Assembly (NCBI GenBank): GCA_021805585.1
Contig: JAJZEY010000265.1
Location: 1-12,253, forward strand
DNA: 12,253 nucleotides
From: Planctomycetota bacterium
GTDB taxonomy: Bacteria; Planctomycetota; Phycisphaerae; WQYP01
Direction of reading: 5' to 3'
Under the pieces are notes generated by a model. The model had not been told where the DNA came from, searched no databases, and worked only from the letters and a program-made list of their open reading frames with translations. Position 1 is the first letter of the stretch, and each line of letters starts with the position of its first letter. Positions 1-7,167 of the stretch are shown piece after piece. Position numbers and translations under genes: made by a program.

Positions 1-229
1 GGTGTTGTTGTATTGCATGAATAAATTCGCAATGTTGCCATCGGCACGTTCCGGCACGCTGCACGGGGAAAAGCTCTAAGTGGGGGCGACGGAAAGGAAG
101 ATTTCCCTTTAAGTCAGCCGACCAGTAGAACTTAACAGGCCGCCAGGCGCCGGCTAAGTCAAATGGTTGGCAAAATGTTCGGCCTTCCGCTTGGCCCCAG
201 ACATCCGATTACGGCCCGGCACCCGGTGG

Positions 230-405
230 AGCGCTCCGCCTGAATCCGCGGGTGCCCAACGGCCTGCTACCTTCATGTCATTCGCCGCAAGCCTCTAATC
301 GCAACCTTGCCCGTGAATCAGGAAGGAACCGCGCGCTCGCTTTACGATTAAATTTACACATTGCCCGTTGCCCGGCGTATCCGCGCTATTGGCAAAATCC
401 GCGGT
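230..405. repeat. Dispersed intergenic repeat, copy A
   Basis: This is the most diverged of three copies of one non-coding sequence. It aligns end to end with copy B (664-845). The shared blocks are a TCCGCnTGAATCnGCGGGT start, an ATGTCATTC-CAAGCCTC-AATCG core, a TACGATTA-ATTTA segment and a GGCGTATCCGCG...AAATCCGCGGTT end. By eye it is roughly three-quarters identical to B, with small gaps. The start and end both contain ATCCGCGG-type words in the same orientation. No reading frame is conserved among the copies, so it looks non-coding. Origin and function are unknown. Confidence 0.75.
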
Positions 406-445
406 TTTGTCATCTTGTATGATCCACCACGGATTGCGCGGATAC
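377..445. repeat. Imperfect inverted repeat of ATCCGCG units
   Basis: GTATCCGCGC at 377-386 is the exact reverse complement of GCGCGGATAC at 436-445. The inner arms AATCCGCGG (396-404) and CCACGGATT (427-435) also pair, with one G-T. The left arm has one extra 9-bp unit compared with the right arm. ATCCGCG-like words recur with 9-bp spacing in the left arm (379, 388, 397). The structure overlaps the 3' end of dispersed repeat copy A. Transcribed, it would form a long stem with a loop of about 22 nt. Confidence 0.65.
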
Positions 446-637
446 GAGTAACGAACCGTGGCCGGCGAACTTATTTTTGAAGATTTAAGCTGGGAGATGG
501 GGAGGTCGGGAGGTCACGGGCGCGGCTATGGAGATGCTTAATGTGCTTAAATCTGGGCTGGACGAAAGCCTTTATGCAGGAGCGTTAATCTTAGCGCTTG
601 AGTCACGGGGACATGCCATTTGTTATCAGAAGCGGTT

Positions 638-661
638 CCGGGTCACCTGCCGGGTCACCTG
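638..661. repeat. Perfect 12-bp tandem duplication
   Basis: The unit CCGGGTCACCTG occurs twice with no spacer, at 638-649 and 650-661. It lies directly upstream of dispersed repeat copy B. The motif GGGTCACGGG at about 686-695 inside copy B resembles part of the unit. Confidence 0.85.
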
Positions 662-663
662 TT

Positions 664-845
664 GGCGCATTCCGCGTGAATCTGCGGGTCACGGGAACGG
701 TTTATGACTTTAATGTCATTCACCACAAGCCTCCAATCGGGACCTTACCTGCAAATTAGGAACGAACGGCGCATTAGCTATACGATTACATTTATGCACT
801 GCCCATTGTTCGGCGTATCCGCGTAATCAGCGAAATCCGCGGTTC
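664..845. repeat. Dispersed intergenic repeat, copy B
   Basis: This is the fullest copy. It shares a 35-bp block (710-744) with copy C (6759-6793) without mismatch, and about 100 bp at roughly 90 percent identity by eye. Its 3' end holds three ATCCGCG-like words at 9-bp spacing (817-823, 826-832 with one change, 835-841), matching the end of copy A. It contains no credible gene. The high identity with C, almost 6 kb away, points to a genome-wide repeat family rather than local duplication. Confidence 0.85.
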
Positions 846-1213
846 ATCCAATATCCCGCGGCTGGAAGCAAGGCCCGCGGCAGGCCAAACCAAGCCAAAT
901 AAACTGTTACGCGCCGGCGATCGGTTTTCCCGAGGCCTTGGTCACGACATGGCTTCGCAACTTATTTTCTATAGCAAGAATCTTTCTCACAACGCGGCCG
1001 GAGTCCAGCCGAATCGCGTGCCACCATCCGCGGGGGAATGCTAAGTTTTCTGGCAACGGGTAAAATAGCTGATCAGCCGCCCAATGAACGCTTATCAATT
1101 GCAATTGAATGGATAGGCAAATCAGAAGCACAGCGACTCAAGGGCTTGGGTATGCGACGGGAAGCTAACCAGCGCCAGCGGCATGCTGACCTCGGATGCT
1201 CTGCACCAGATTA

Positions 1214-1238
1214 ATCTATGATCTATGATCAATGATCC
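1214..1238. repeat. 7-bp tandem repeat
   Basis: ATCTATG is present twice in tandem (1214-1227), followed by ATCAATG (1228-1234) and the start of a further unit (ATCC). It sits about 130 bp upstream of dapB. The units resemble GATC-containing slippage repeats. No regulatory role can be shown. Confidence 0.75.
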
Positions 1239-1370
1239 AGGGCAAGCCCGATGAAAAGTGAAGTTTAAATCTGCCGCCTGAAAATTTCGCAGCCCCAGCA
1301 ACGCTGGCCCCGCCGGCCAGGTGTGTTATGACCAAATCCCGGTTAGAATACTGGAAAACTTGAGGATGCC

Positions 1371-2177
1371 ATGAGCGAAAGAAAAATCAGAATAGCGGTT
1401 TCCGGTGCGGCCGGGCGGATGGGAAACAGAATCATTACCATGGCCGGCGAACAGCCCAACCATTTTCAGGTGGTTGCGGCGATAGAACAGGCGCAATCGC
1501 CCTATATCGGCCACGACGCCGGCACATTGGGCCTGGGCCGCCCGAATGGCGTAATCATCGGCACATATCCGGGCGACGCGGTGGAAGTGATAATCGACTT
1601 TTCGGCCCCTGCCGGCACACGTACCCTGGTGAAGCACTGCGTTGAACGCGGAATTGGTATGGTGATCGGCACGACCGGCCTGGGTACGGAAGACCAGAAA
1701 ATACTGGACAATGCCGCGCGTTCGATCGCGGTTTTACAGGCGACAAACACCAGCCTGGGCGTGAATCTGCTGCTGGGCATGGCCGCGCAAATGGCGCGGC
1801 AACTGGGGCCGGCGTATGATATTGAAGTGATTGAAGCCCATCATAACCAGAAAAAAGATGCCCCTTCGGGCACGGCCATTTCCCTGATTGAATCCATTTG
1901 CGCCGCCACCGGCCGGCATTACGATGCGGCTGTGGTCAACGGACGCGCCGGTCTGGATGCCCAGCGGCAACCAGGCAGCATCGGCGTGCATTCCGTCCGC
2001 ATGGGAGATGTGATTGGGGAACATACGATATACTTCGCCACCGGCGGCGAACGGATGGAAATTAAACATGTGGCCACCACGCGGGATACATTTGTCCGCG
2101 GCGCGTTGCGGGCGGCGGAATTTATCGTGGCACAAAAAGCCGGTCGCTACACCATGGCCAACGTCCTGGGCTTATAA
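1371..2177 (+). CDS. dapB: 4-hydroxy-tetrahydrodipicolinate reductase (DapB)
   Basis: This cytoplasmic enzyme reduces the DapA product with NAD(P)H in the diaminopimelate/lysine pathway. The 268-residue length is normal for the family. The N-terminal Rossmann fold shows the dinucleotide loop GAAGRMG at residues 12-18, and the conserved GTTG is at 100-103. The family signature EAHHNQKKDAPSGTA starts at residue 155. H157 and K161 fall where the E. coli catalytic His159 and Lys163 lie. The C-terminal VRMGDVIGEHTIYFATGGER block is also typical. The ATG is preceded by GAGG at 1362-1365 (5-nt spacing). A TAGAAT at 1344-1349 could be a -10 box, but no good -35 is seen. murA follows 123 bp downstream on the same strand. 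Both genes feed peptidoglycan synthesis if this organism uses diaminopimelate cross-links. Confidence 0.97.
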   Translation: MSERKIRIAVSGAAGRMGNRIITMAGEQPNHFQVVAAIEQAQSPYIGHDAGTLGLGRPNGVIIGTYPGDAVEVIIDFSAPAGTRTLVKHCVERGIGMVIGTTGLGTEDQKILDNAARSIAVLQATNTSLGVNLLLGMAAQMARQLGPAYDIEVIEAHHNQKKDAPSGTAISLIESICAATGRHYDAAVVNGRAGLDAQRQPGSIGVHSVRMGDVIGEHTIYFATGGERMEIKHVATTRDTFVRGALRAAEFIVAQKAGRYTMANVLGL

Positions 2178-2286
2178 TGGCCCCGGCCAGAGGCCCGGCA
2201 ACCGAGGGCAGGCGGGCCACACCGCCTCGGCCAAAAGCACAACGACCGGAATTATGGAAAGCCGGCGCCAAAGGTTCGATTATCAT

Positions 2287-2291
2287 GGAGG
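2287..2291 (+). promoter_or_regulatory. Ribosome binding site of murA
   Basis: GGAGG lies 9 nt before the ATG at 2301. It supports that start, which also gives the normal MurA N-terminus with Lys22-Asn23 in the expected place. Confidence 0.8.
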
Positions 2292-2300
2292 ATATTCGCC

Positions 2301-3578
<1,278 letters not shown>

Positions 3579-3587
3579 CCGAAATCG

Positions 3588-3608
3588 GAATCCGGTGCAT
3601 CCGGATTC
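3588..3608 (+). terminator. Hairpin after murA, possible terminator
   Basis: GAATCCGG (3588-3595) pairs perfectly with CCGGATTC (3601-3608) around a 5-nt loop, starting 10 nt after the murA stop. The following bases (ATGTTCTT) contain only a weak T content, so this may be a weak terminator or an mRNA 3'-end stabiliser. Confidence 0.5.
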
Positions 3609-3707
3609 ATGTTCTTGCCGGCCGCTTCCATGTCCAACGGGTGTGCCCGCTTTTATCGGGAATGGAAAATATTGCGAACATATTGCTTAGATAGACAGGG
3701 ATCCGAC

Positions 3708-3721
3708 AGGAAAGCTTTCCT
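3708..3721. repeat. Perfect 14-bp palindrome
   Basis: AGGAAAGCTTTCCT is self-complementary over 14 bp with no spacer, followed by an A/T-rich stretch. This could be an operator for a dimeric protein or simply a chance palindrome. It lies about 130 bp after the murA stop and 470 bp before hom, so no target gene is obvious. Confidence 0.5.
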
Positions 3722-3752
3722 AAAAGTTATTTCCCTTCCGGCGACGACGAGG

Positions 3753-4003
3753 CGGGCCAGACGCCCGGCGTTGCCGCAGCAACGCGGATCTGGAGATAAT
3801 GGAGCAGTGGAAAGTAGAGCGACTAACGGGCGGAACGCCAATTGCATCGGGGGGCGAACATTGGGGCCGGCGCACCTGTCGGGCGAGACGCCCGACCCCC
3901 AGTTTGGCTATTTTTTTGTCTGGGGGTCGGGCATCTTGCCCGATAGTCTTTTGGGGGTCGGGCATCTTGCCCGACAAACGAGGCGGCCGCGATTTTGGCC
4001 GCC
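3753..4003. repeat. Cluster of five short hairpin (REP-like) elements
   Basis: Five perfect stems lie in 250 bp: CGGGC/GCCCG (3753-3767), GTCGGGC/GCCCGAC (3878-3896), TCGGGC/GCCCGA (3927-3943), GTCGGGC/GCCCGAC (3957-3975) and GGCGGCC/GGCCGCC (3982-4003). The first four have 5-nt loops (CAGAC, GAGAC, ATCTT, ATCTT). The third and fourth belong to a perfect 22-bp direct repeat with a 31-bp period (3922-3943 and 3953-3974). Stem sequence is kept while loops vary, which suggests a shared family selected or copied as a hairpin. No transposase gene lies nearby. Confidence 0.85.
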
Positions 4004-4178
4004 TGAAGGCATTGGCGGGCCGGGACCCCGGATTGGCACAAAAAAAACACAAAAAACAGCGGCGAATCGCGGTTTAGCGACCTTCCCGATTAAAACGGAC
4101 ACACCCTGTCCAACGTCTGAATCCGCACCGCTGGATGGAACCAACCGGTGCGCGTATCCTGTTGGCCGGCTTTTTAAT

Positions 4179-4182
4179 GGAG
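4179..4182 (+). promoter_or_regulatory. Ribosome binding site deciding the hom start
   Basis: GGAG lies 6 nt before the ATG at 4189. The frame stays open upstream to an ATG at 4135, but that start has no comparable site and would add 18 residues ahead of the Rossmann fold. Confidence 0.75.
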
Positions 4183-4188
4183 CGTAAC

Positions 4189-5481
4189 ATGCGTACCGGT
4201 GTGGCGATTCTGGGCTGCGGCACGGTTGGTTCGGCCGTGGCCGAGATGCTGCTTAAAGAAAAATCGCTTCTGAAAAAGCGATCGGGGCGGACGTTTGAAT
4301 TGCGGCACATTCTGGTGCGGGATGCGAAGCGGATTCGCCCCGGCATTCCCAAAAACCTTTTCACCACGGATGCCAACCTGATTTTGCGCGACCCGGCAGT
4401 TGACATTGTGGTGGAATTAATCGGCGGCCTGGATCCGGCCCAAGGACTCATCACAAAAGCTCTGCGCGCCGGCAAACGCGTGGTAACGGCTAACAAACAT
4501 TTGCTGGCCCTGCATGGTGTGGAAGTCTTCCGGGCGGCGCGGCGGGCCCAATCAAGCGTCTGTTTTGAAGCCTCCTGCGGTGGCGCAATTCCCATTGTCA
4601 TGGCGTTGGCCCGCGGATTGGTGGCCAATGATATTGACCGCATCATCGGGATCGTCAATGGAACGTGCAATTATATTCTTACCCAGATGAGCAGCGGCGG
4701 CCAGACCTATGCCCAGGCACTGGCCGGGGCGCAGGCCGCCGGCTTTGCCGAGCCGGACCCGTCCATGGATGTGCGCGGCACGGATTCCGCCCACAAGCTG
4801 GCCATTCTGGCGGCGCTGGCATTTGGCGTTCAGGTGCCGTTTGGCAAAATTCAGATTCAGGGTATTGATTCCCTGGACGCGGAAGACCTCTGTTATGGCC
4901 GCGAACTGGGATATGTCTGCAAGCTGCTGGCCATCGCGGAAAAGATAAAGGATGGCGTATCGTTGCGGGTGCATCCGGCATTTGTACCTAAGCAGCATTT
5001 ACTGGCCAGCGTCAGCGGGCCGTTTAACGCCATCAGCGTGTTCGGCCACGCCAGCGGACAGACGCTGTATTACGGACGCGGAGCGGGCGGTCGTCCTACC
5101 GCAAGTGCGGTTCTGGCGGACATTGTGGATTCGGCCATGGGAACGGCGGATGTTCTTTTTCGGGAATTGCCGGCACTTGGAAAGCGCAAGCCGGCGGTGG
5201 TGGTTCCGCCGCGCGCGGTGATATCACGCCATTATCTGCGTATGCAGGCCTTGGACCGGCCAGGGGTGATGCACAAAATTACCGGCGTGCTGGGCGAAAA
5301 CGGCATTTCGCTGGCGGCGGTCGCCCAACATGAATCCCGCGCGGAAAGTTATGTGCCCCTGGTGGTGATGACGCATGAAGCCAGCGATGGCAGTATTGGC
5401 AACGCACTGGGCGAACTTAACCAGCTTTCCTGCATACGCGGGCAAGTAGCGCACCTGCGGGTGATAGATCCGGCGGTTTAA
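4189..5481 (+). CDS. hom: Homoserine dehydrogenase with C-terminal ACT domain
   Basis: This cytoplasmic enzyme reduces aspartate semialdehyde to homoserine with NAD(P)H, at the branch to threonine and methionine. The 430-residue form is the standard monofunctional bacterial type. The NAD(P) loop GCGTVG is at residues 9-14 and TANKHLL at 100-106. The catalytic-domain blocks are EASCGGAIPI (128-137), GIVNGTCNYILTQM (154-167) and the homoserine dehydrogenase signature GFAEPDPSMDVRGTDSAHKL (185-204), with D194 and K203. Residues about 348-425 form an ACT domain (ALDRPGVMHKITGVLGENGIS), which in this family usually mediates threonine feedback inhibition. The start is set by GGAG 6 nt before the ATG. 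The next gene begins 28 bp after the stop, so the two are probably one transcript. No aspartokinase is fused or adjacent. Confidence 0.97.
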   Translation: MRTGVAILGCGTVGSAVAEMLLKEKSLLKKRSGRTFELRHILVRDAKRIRPGIPKNLFTTDANLILRDPAVDIVVELIGGLDPAQGLITKALRAGKRVVTANKHLLALHGVEVFRAARRAQSSVCFEASCGGAIPIVMALARGLVANDIDRIIGIVNGTCNYILTQMSSGGQTYAQALAGAQAAGFAEPDPSMDVRGTDSAHKLAILAALAFGVQVPFGKIQIQGIDSLDAEDLCYGRELGYVCKLLAIAEKIKDGVSLRVHPAFVPKQHLLASVSGPFNAISVFGHASGQTLYYGRGAGGRPTASAVLADIVDSAMGTADVLFRELPALGKRKPAVVVPPRAVISRHYLRMQALDRPGVMHKITGVLGENGISLAAVAQHESRAESYVPLVVMTHEASDGSIGNALGELNQLSCIRGQVAHLRVIDPAV

Positions 5482-5509
5482 ACCGTTTTGTTTTTGGGAA
5501 TTTTCCATT

Positions 5510-6712
5510 ATGAAATATGCCATTGTTATTCCGGATGGAGCCGCGGATTCCCCGATTGAAGAATTGGGTGGCAAAACGCCGCTGGAAGTGGCCCGCAAGC
5601 CAAATATGGACCAGGTTGCGATGAATGGGCGCATTGGAACGGTTCGCACCACTCCGCCCAACTTCAGCGCCGGCTCGGATGTCTGCACACTTTGCCTGCT
5701 GGGATATGACCCGGCCAAATATCATCCTGGCCGCGCACCGCTGGAAGCCGCGGCCATGGGGCTTAAGCTGGCTCCGGAAGACTGGGTATTCCGCTGCAAT
5801 TTCGTCACTATTGTGGAAGATGTGATGGTGGATCATTCGGCGGGTCATATTACCGATGGCGAGGCCCGCACACTGCTGGATGCGGTCGTCAAACAGATTG
5901 CTCCGGCGGGAACCGGATCGCCGGTAATATTTCATCCGGGAGTCAGTTATCGCAACCTGGTGACCGTTCACGGCGGAGATTTTTCGCGTCTGGCCACCAC
6001 GCCGCCGCATGATATTCCCGACCAGCCGATCAAAACCCACTTACCCAAAGGGGCGGGCAGCCAAATGCTGCTGGACATGATGCAAAAAGCCCATGCGGTT
6101 CTAAAGGACCATGAGGTGAATCTGGTGCGGCGGCAATTTGGGGAAAACCAGGCGACGGATATTTGGCTGTGGGGCCAGGGCCGGGCGGCGAATGTGCCGG
6201 GATTCGCGCAGCGCTTCGGCAAGCAGGGTGCCATGATTACCGCGGTGGACCTGCTGCGCGGCATTGCGAATCTGCTGGGTTGGCAGAATATTGCGGTGCC
6301 CGGCATTACCAGTTACCACGATACGGACTACGCCGCGCAGGGCCGTTATGCCTGCGACGCACTGGACCATTACGATATTGTCTGTTGCCATGTGGAGGCA
6401 CCGGATGAAGCCAGCCACCAGGGCGATTACGCCACTAAAATTGCCAGCATTGAAAGTATTGACCAATATGTGGTCGGGCCGATTCTGCAAAAACTCCAGA
6501 GCTTTCCCGAATGGCGGCTGCTGATTATGCCGGACCATGCCACACAGTGTTCCACACGCAAACACCATGACGCGCCTGTGCCCTTCGCCATGGCCGGCAC
6601 CCAGAGGAAATGCGCCGTGCCCCGCCCTTATACGGAAACCGCCGCCCGCCAAAGCGATCTGCATGTGGAAACCGGACATGAATTAATGGATTATTTTCTG
6701 GCCGGCGGCTAA
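5510..6712 (+). CDS. ApgM-family (2,3-BPG-independent phosphoglycerate mutase-like) protein; possible homoserine kinase
   Basis: The 400-residue protein is a member of the alkaline-phosphatase superfamily related to archaeal-type ApgM. The opening VIPDGAAD supplies metal ligand D9. GSDVCTLCLLGYDP (residues 55-68) holds the nucleophile position S56. HVEAPDEASHQGD (294-306) gives D299 and H303, PDHATQ (341-346) gives D342 and H343, and KHHDAPVPF (351-359) gives the last metal-binding histidine(s). The fold and metal site therefore look intact. Two functions are possible: glycolytic phosphoglycerate mutase, or the proposed non-canonical homoserine kinase described for ApgM-like proteins clustered with threonine genes (family model TIGR02535, from memory). 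Its position 28 bp after hom favours the second, but the sequence alone does not settle it. The Shine-Dalgarno is weak (GGGAA, 10 nt before ATG), which would fit translation coupled to hom. Confidence 0.9.
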   Translation: MKYAIVIPDGAADSPIEELGGKTPLEVARKPNMDQVAMNGRIGTVRTTPPNFSAGSDVCTLCLLGYDPAKYHPGRAPLEAAAMGLKLAPEDWVFRCNFVTIVEDVMVDHSAGHITDGEARTLLDAVVKQIAPAGTGSPVIFHPGVSYRNLVTVHGGDFSRLATTPPHDIPDQPIKTHLPKGAGSQMLLDMMQKAHAVLKDHEVNLVRRQFGENQATDIWLWGQGRAANVPGFAQRFGKQGAMITAVDLLRGIANLLGWQNIAVPGITSYHDTDYAAQGRYACDALDHYDIVCCHVEAPDEASHQGDYATKIASIESIDQYVVGPILQKLQSFPEWRLLIMPDHATQCSTRKHHDAPVPFAMAGTQRKCAVPRPYTETAARQSDLHVETGHELMDYFLAGG

Positions 6713-6715
6713 TGG

Positions 6716-6820
6716 GCCATTCCGCGTGAATCCGCGGATGACGGAGCGGTTTATGGCCTTAATGTCATTCACCACAAGCCTCCAATCGGGACCCTGCCCG
6801 TAAATCAGGAACGAACGGCT
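6716..6820. repeat. Dispersed intergenic repeat, copy C (3'-truncated)
   Basis: The copy begins within a few bases after the apgM-like stop codon (TAA ending at 6712) with CCATTCCGCGTGAATCCGCGG and follows copy B to ACGAACGGC at about 6819. There the similarity stops abruptly and palindromic sequence takes over. 6759-6793 is identical to 710-744 in copy B. The 3' end with the 9-bp-spaced ATCCGCG words is missing. Confidence 0.85.
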
Positions 6821-6835
6821 CACCAGACGCCTGCG

Positions 6836-6886
6836 GACAAGAATGTCTGTGTCACCGAGCCGGCGCAAGGCGGCCAGGATGGCCGC
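6836..6886. repeat. Two short GC-rich hairpins
   Basis: GACA/TGTC with loop AGAA (6836-6847) and GCGGCC/GGCCGC with loop AGGAT (6870-6886) lie 22 bp apart, right after the truncation point of repeat copy C. They resemble in size and loop length (4-5 nt) the hairpins of the 3753-4003 cluster, although the stems differ. Confidence 0.6.
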
Positions 6887-7097
6887 GCCCCAAATGGAAC
6901 CCCCAAATAAAACACCGGGCTGCGGAAACCGGCGGGATATTCGCCCGCATTCATCGGCAAAGCCGTCGGCGTGGCAGGAATCTCCACCGCTTTTTTATCC
7001 TTGATTGCGGAACAGCGACGCCTCTGAACCAGCCGGGGAAAAACCGGAAAAAGCGGAGCACATCCGACAGTCACATTCCCCCGGCTTATGTCCAGTC

Positions 7098-7128
7098 AAA
7101 ACCCTCCGGTGGCGATGGTGCCACCGGA
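7098..7128 (-). terminator. Probable rho-independent terminator of the PEP-CTERM gene
   Basis: A perfect 9-bp stem TCCGGTGGC/GCCACCGGA (7105-7113 and 7120-7128) with a 6-nt loop lies 40 bp beyond the stop codon at 7168. Read on the minus strand it is followed by GGGTTTT. The T tract is short but the stem is strong. On the plus strand no T tract follows, so it serves the minus-strand gene. Confidence 0.7.
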
Positions 7129-7167
7129 CGGGTAAAAGGAACGTGTTCTTACGCCGGAGGCATGGAC

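Larger units (their letters stand above)
1..1370. other. Gene-poor intergenic region upstream of dapB
   Basis: No reading frame here has both a good ribosome binding site and a recognisable product. The stretch holds two copies of a dispersed repeat (about 230-405 and 664-845), an imperfect inverted repeat at 377-445, a 12-bp perfect tandem duplication at 638-661 and a 7-bp tandem repeat at 1214-1234, each listed separately. A short frame open from position 2 to a TAA at 77-79 could be the tail of an upstream gene, but it is too short to judge. No tRNA, rRNA or known riboswitch motif was recognised. Confidence 0.7.
3579..4188. other. Non-coding gap between murA and hom
   Basis: About 610 bp hold no credible gene. 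Frames that stay open here arise because the GC-rich hairpins lack stops, and their translations are repetitive strings such as GILPD or ARRPTP with no family resemblance. The gap contains the murA hairpin, a 14-bp palindrome, a cluster of five hairpins, a purine-rich A tract at 4039-4056 and a small GGACA/TGTCC hairpin at 4097-4111. Confidence 0.75.
6713..7167. other. Non-coding region between convergent genes
   Basis: This 455-bp stretch separates the plus-strand apgM-like gene from the minus-strand PEP-CTERM gene. It holds dispersed repeat copy C, a GACA-AGAA-TGTC mini-hairpin (6836-6847), a GCGGCC/GGCCGC hairpin (6870-6886) and the terminator of the PEP-CTERM gene. Minus-strand translations such as the one spanning 6820-7074 run through these repeats and show no family resemblance. 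Confidence 0.7.

Noticed and set aside
2..79. Short frame open from the window start to TAA at 77-79 (ends MLPSARSGTLHGEKL)
   Set aside because: Only about 25 codons with no motif; it may be the tail of a gene, but chance cannot be excluded.
907..1131. Minus-strand 74-codon frame starting with GTG
   Set aside because: No Shine-Dalgarno upstream, no recognisable product, and it sits in a repeat-rich non-coding stretch.
3753..4003. CRISPR array in the hairpin cluster
   Set aside because: Repeats are short palindromes with irregular spacing and no unique spacers of constant length; no cas gene is present.
3609..4187. 192-codon plus-strand frame in the murA-hom gap
   Set aside because: It runs through the hairpin cluster; its product is repeats of GILPD/ARQTRRP type with no family resemblance, and there is no ribosome binding site.
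4135..4188. Upstream ATG at 4135 as start of hom
   Set aside because: The ATG at 4189 has GGAG at 6-nt spacing and gives the standard N-terminus (MRTGVAILGCGTVG).
6820..7074. 84-codon minus-strand frame after the apgM-like gene
   Set aside because: It overlaps repeat copy C and palindromic elements, and the translation is repeat-derived.
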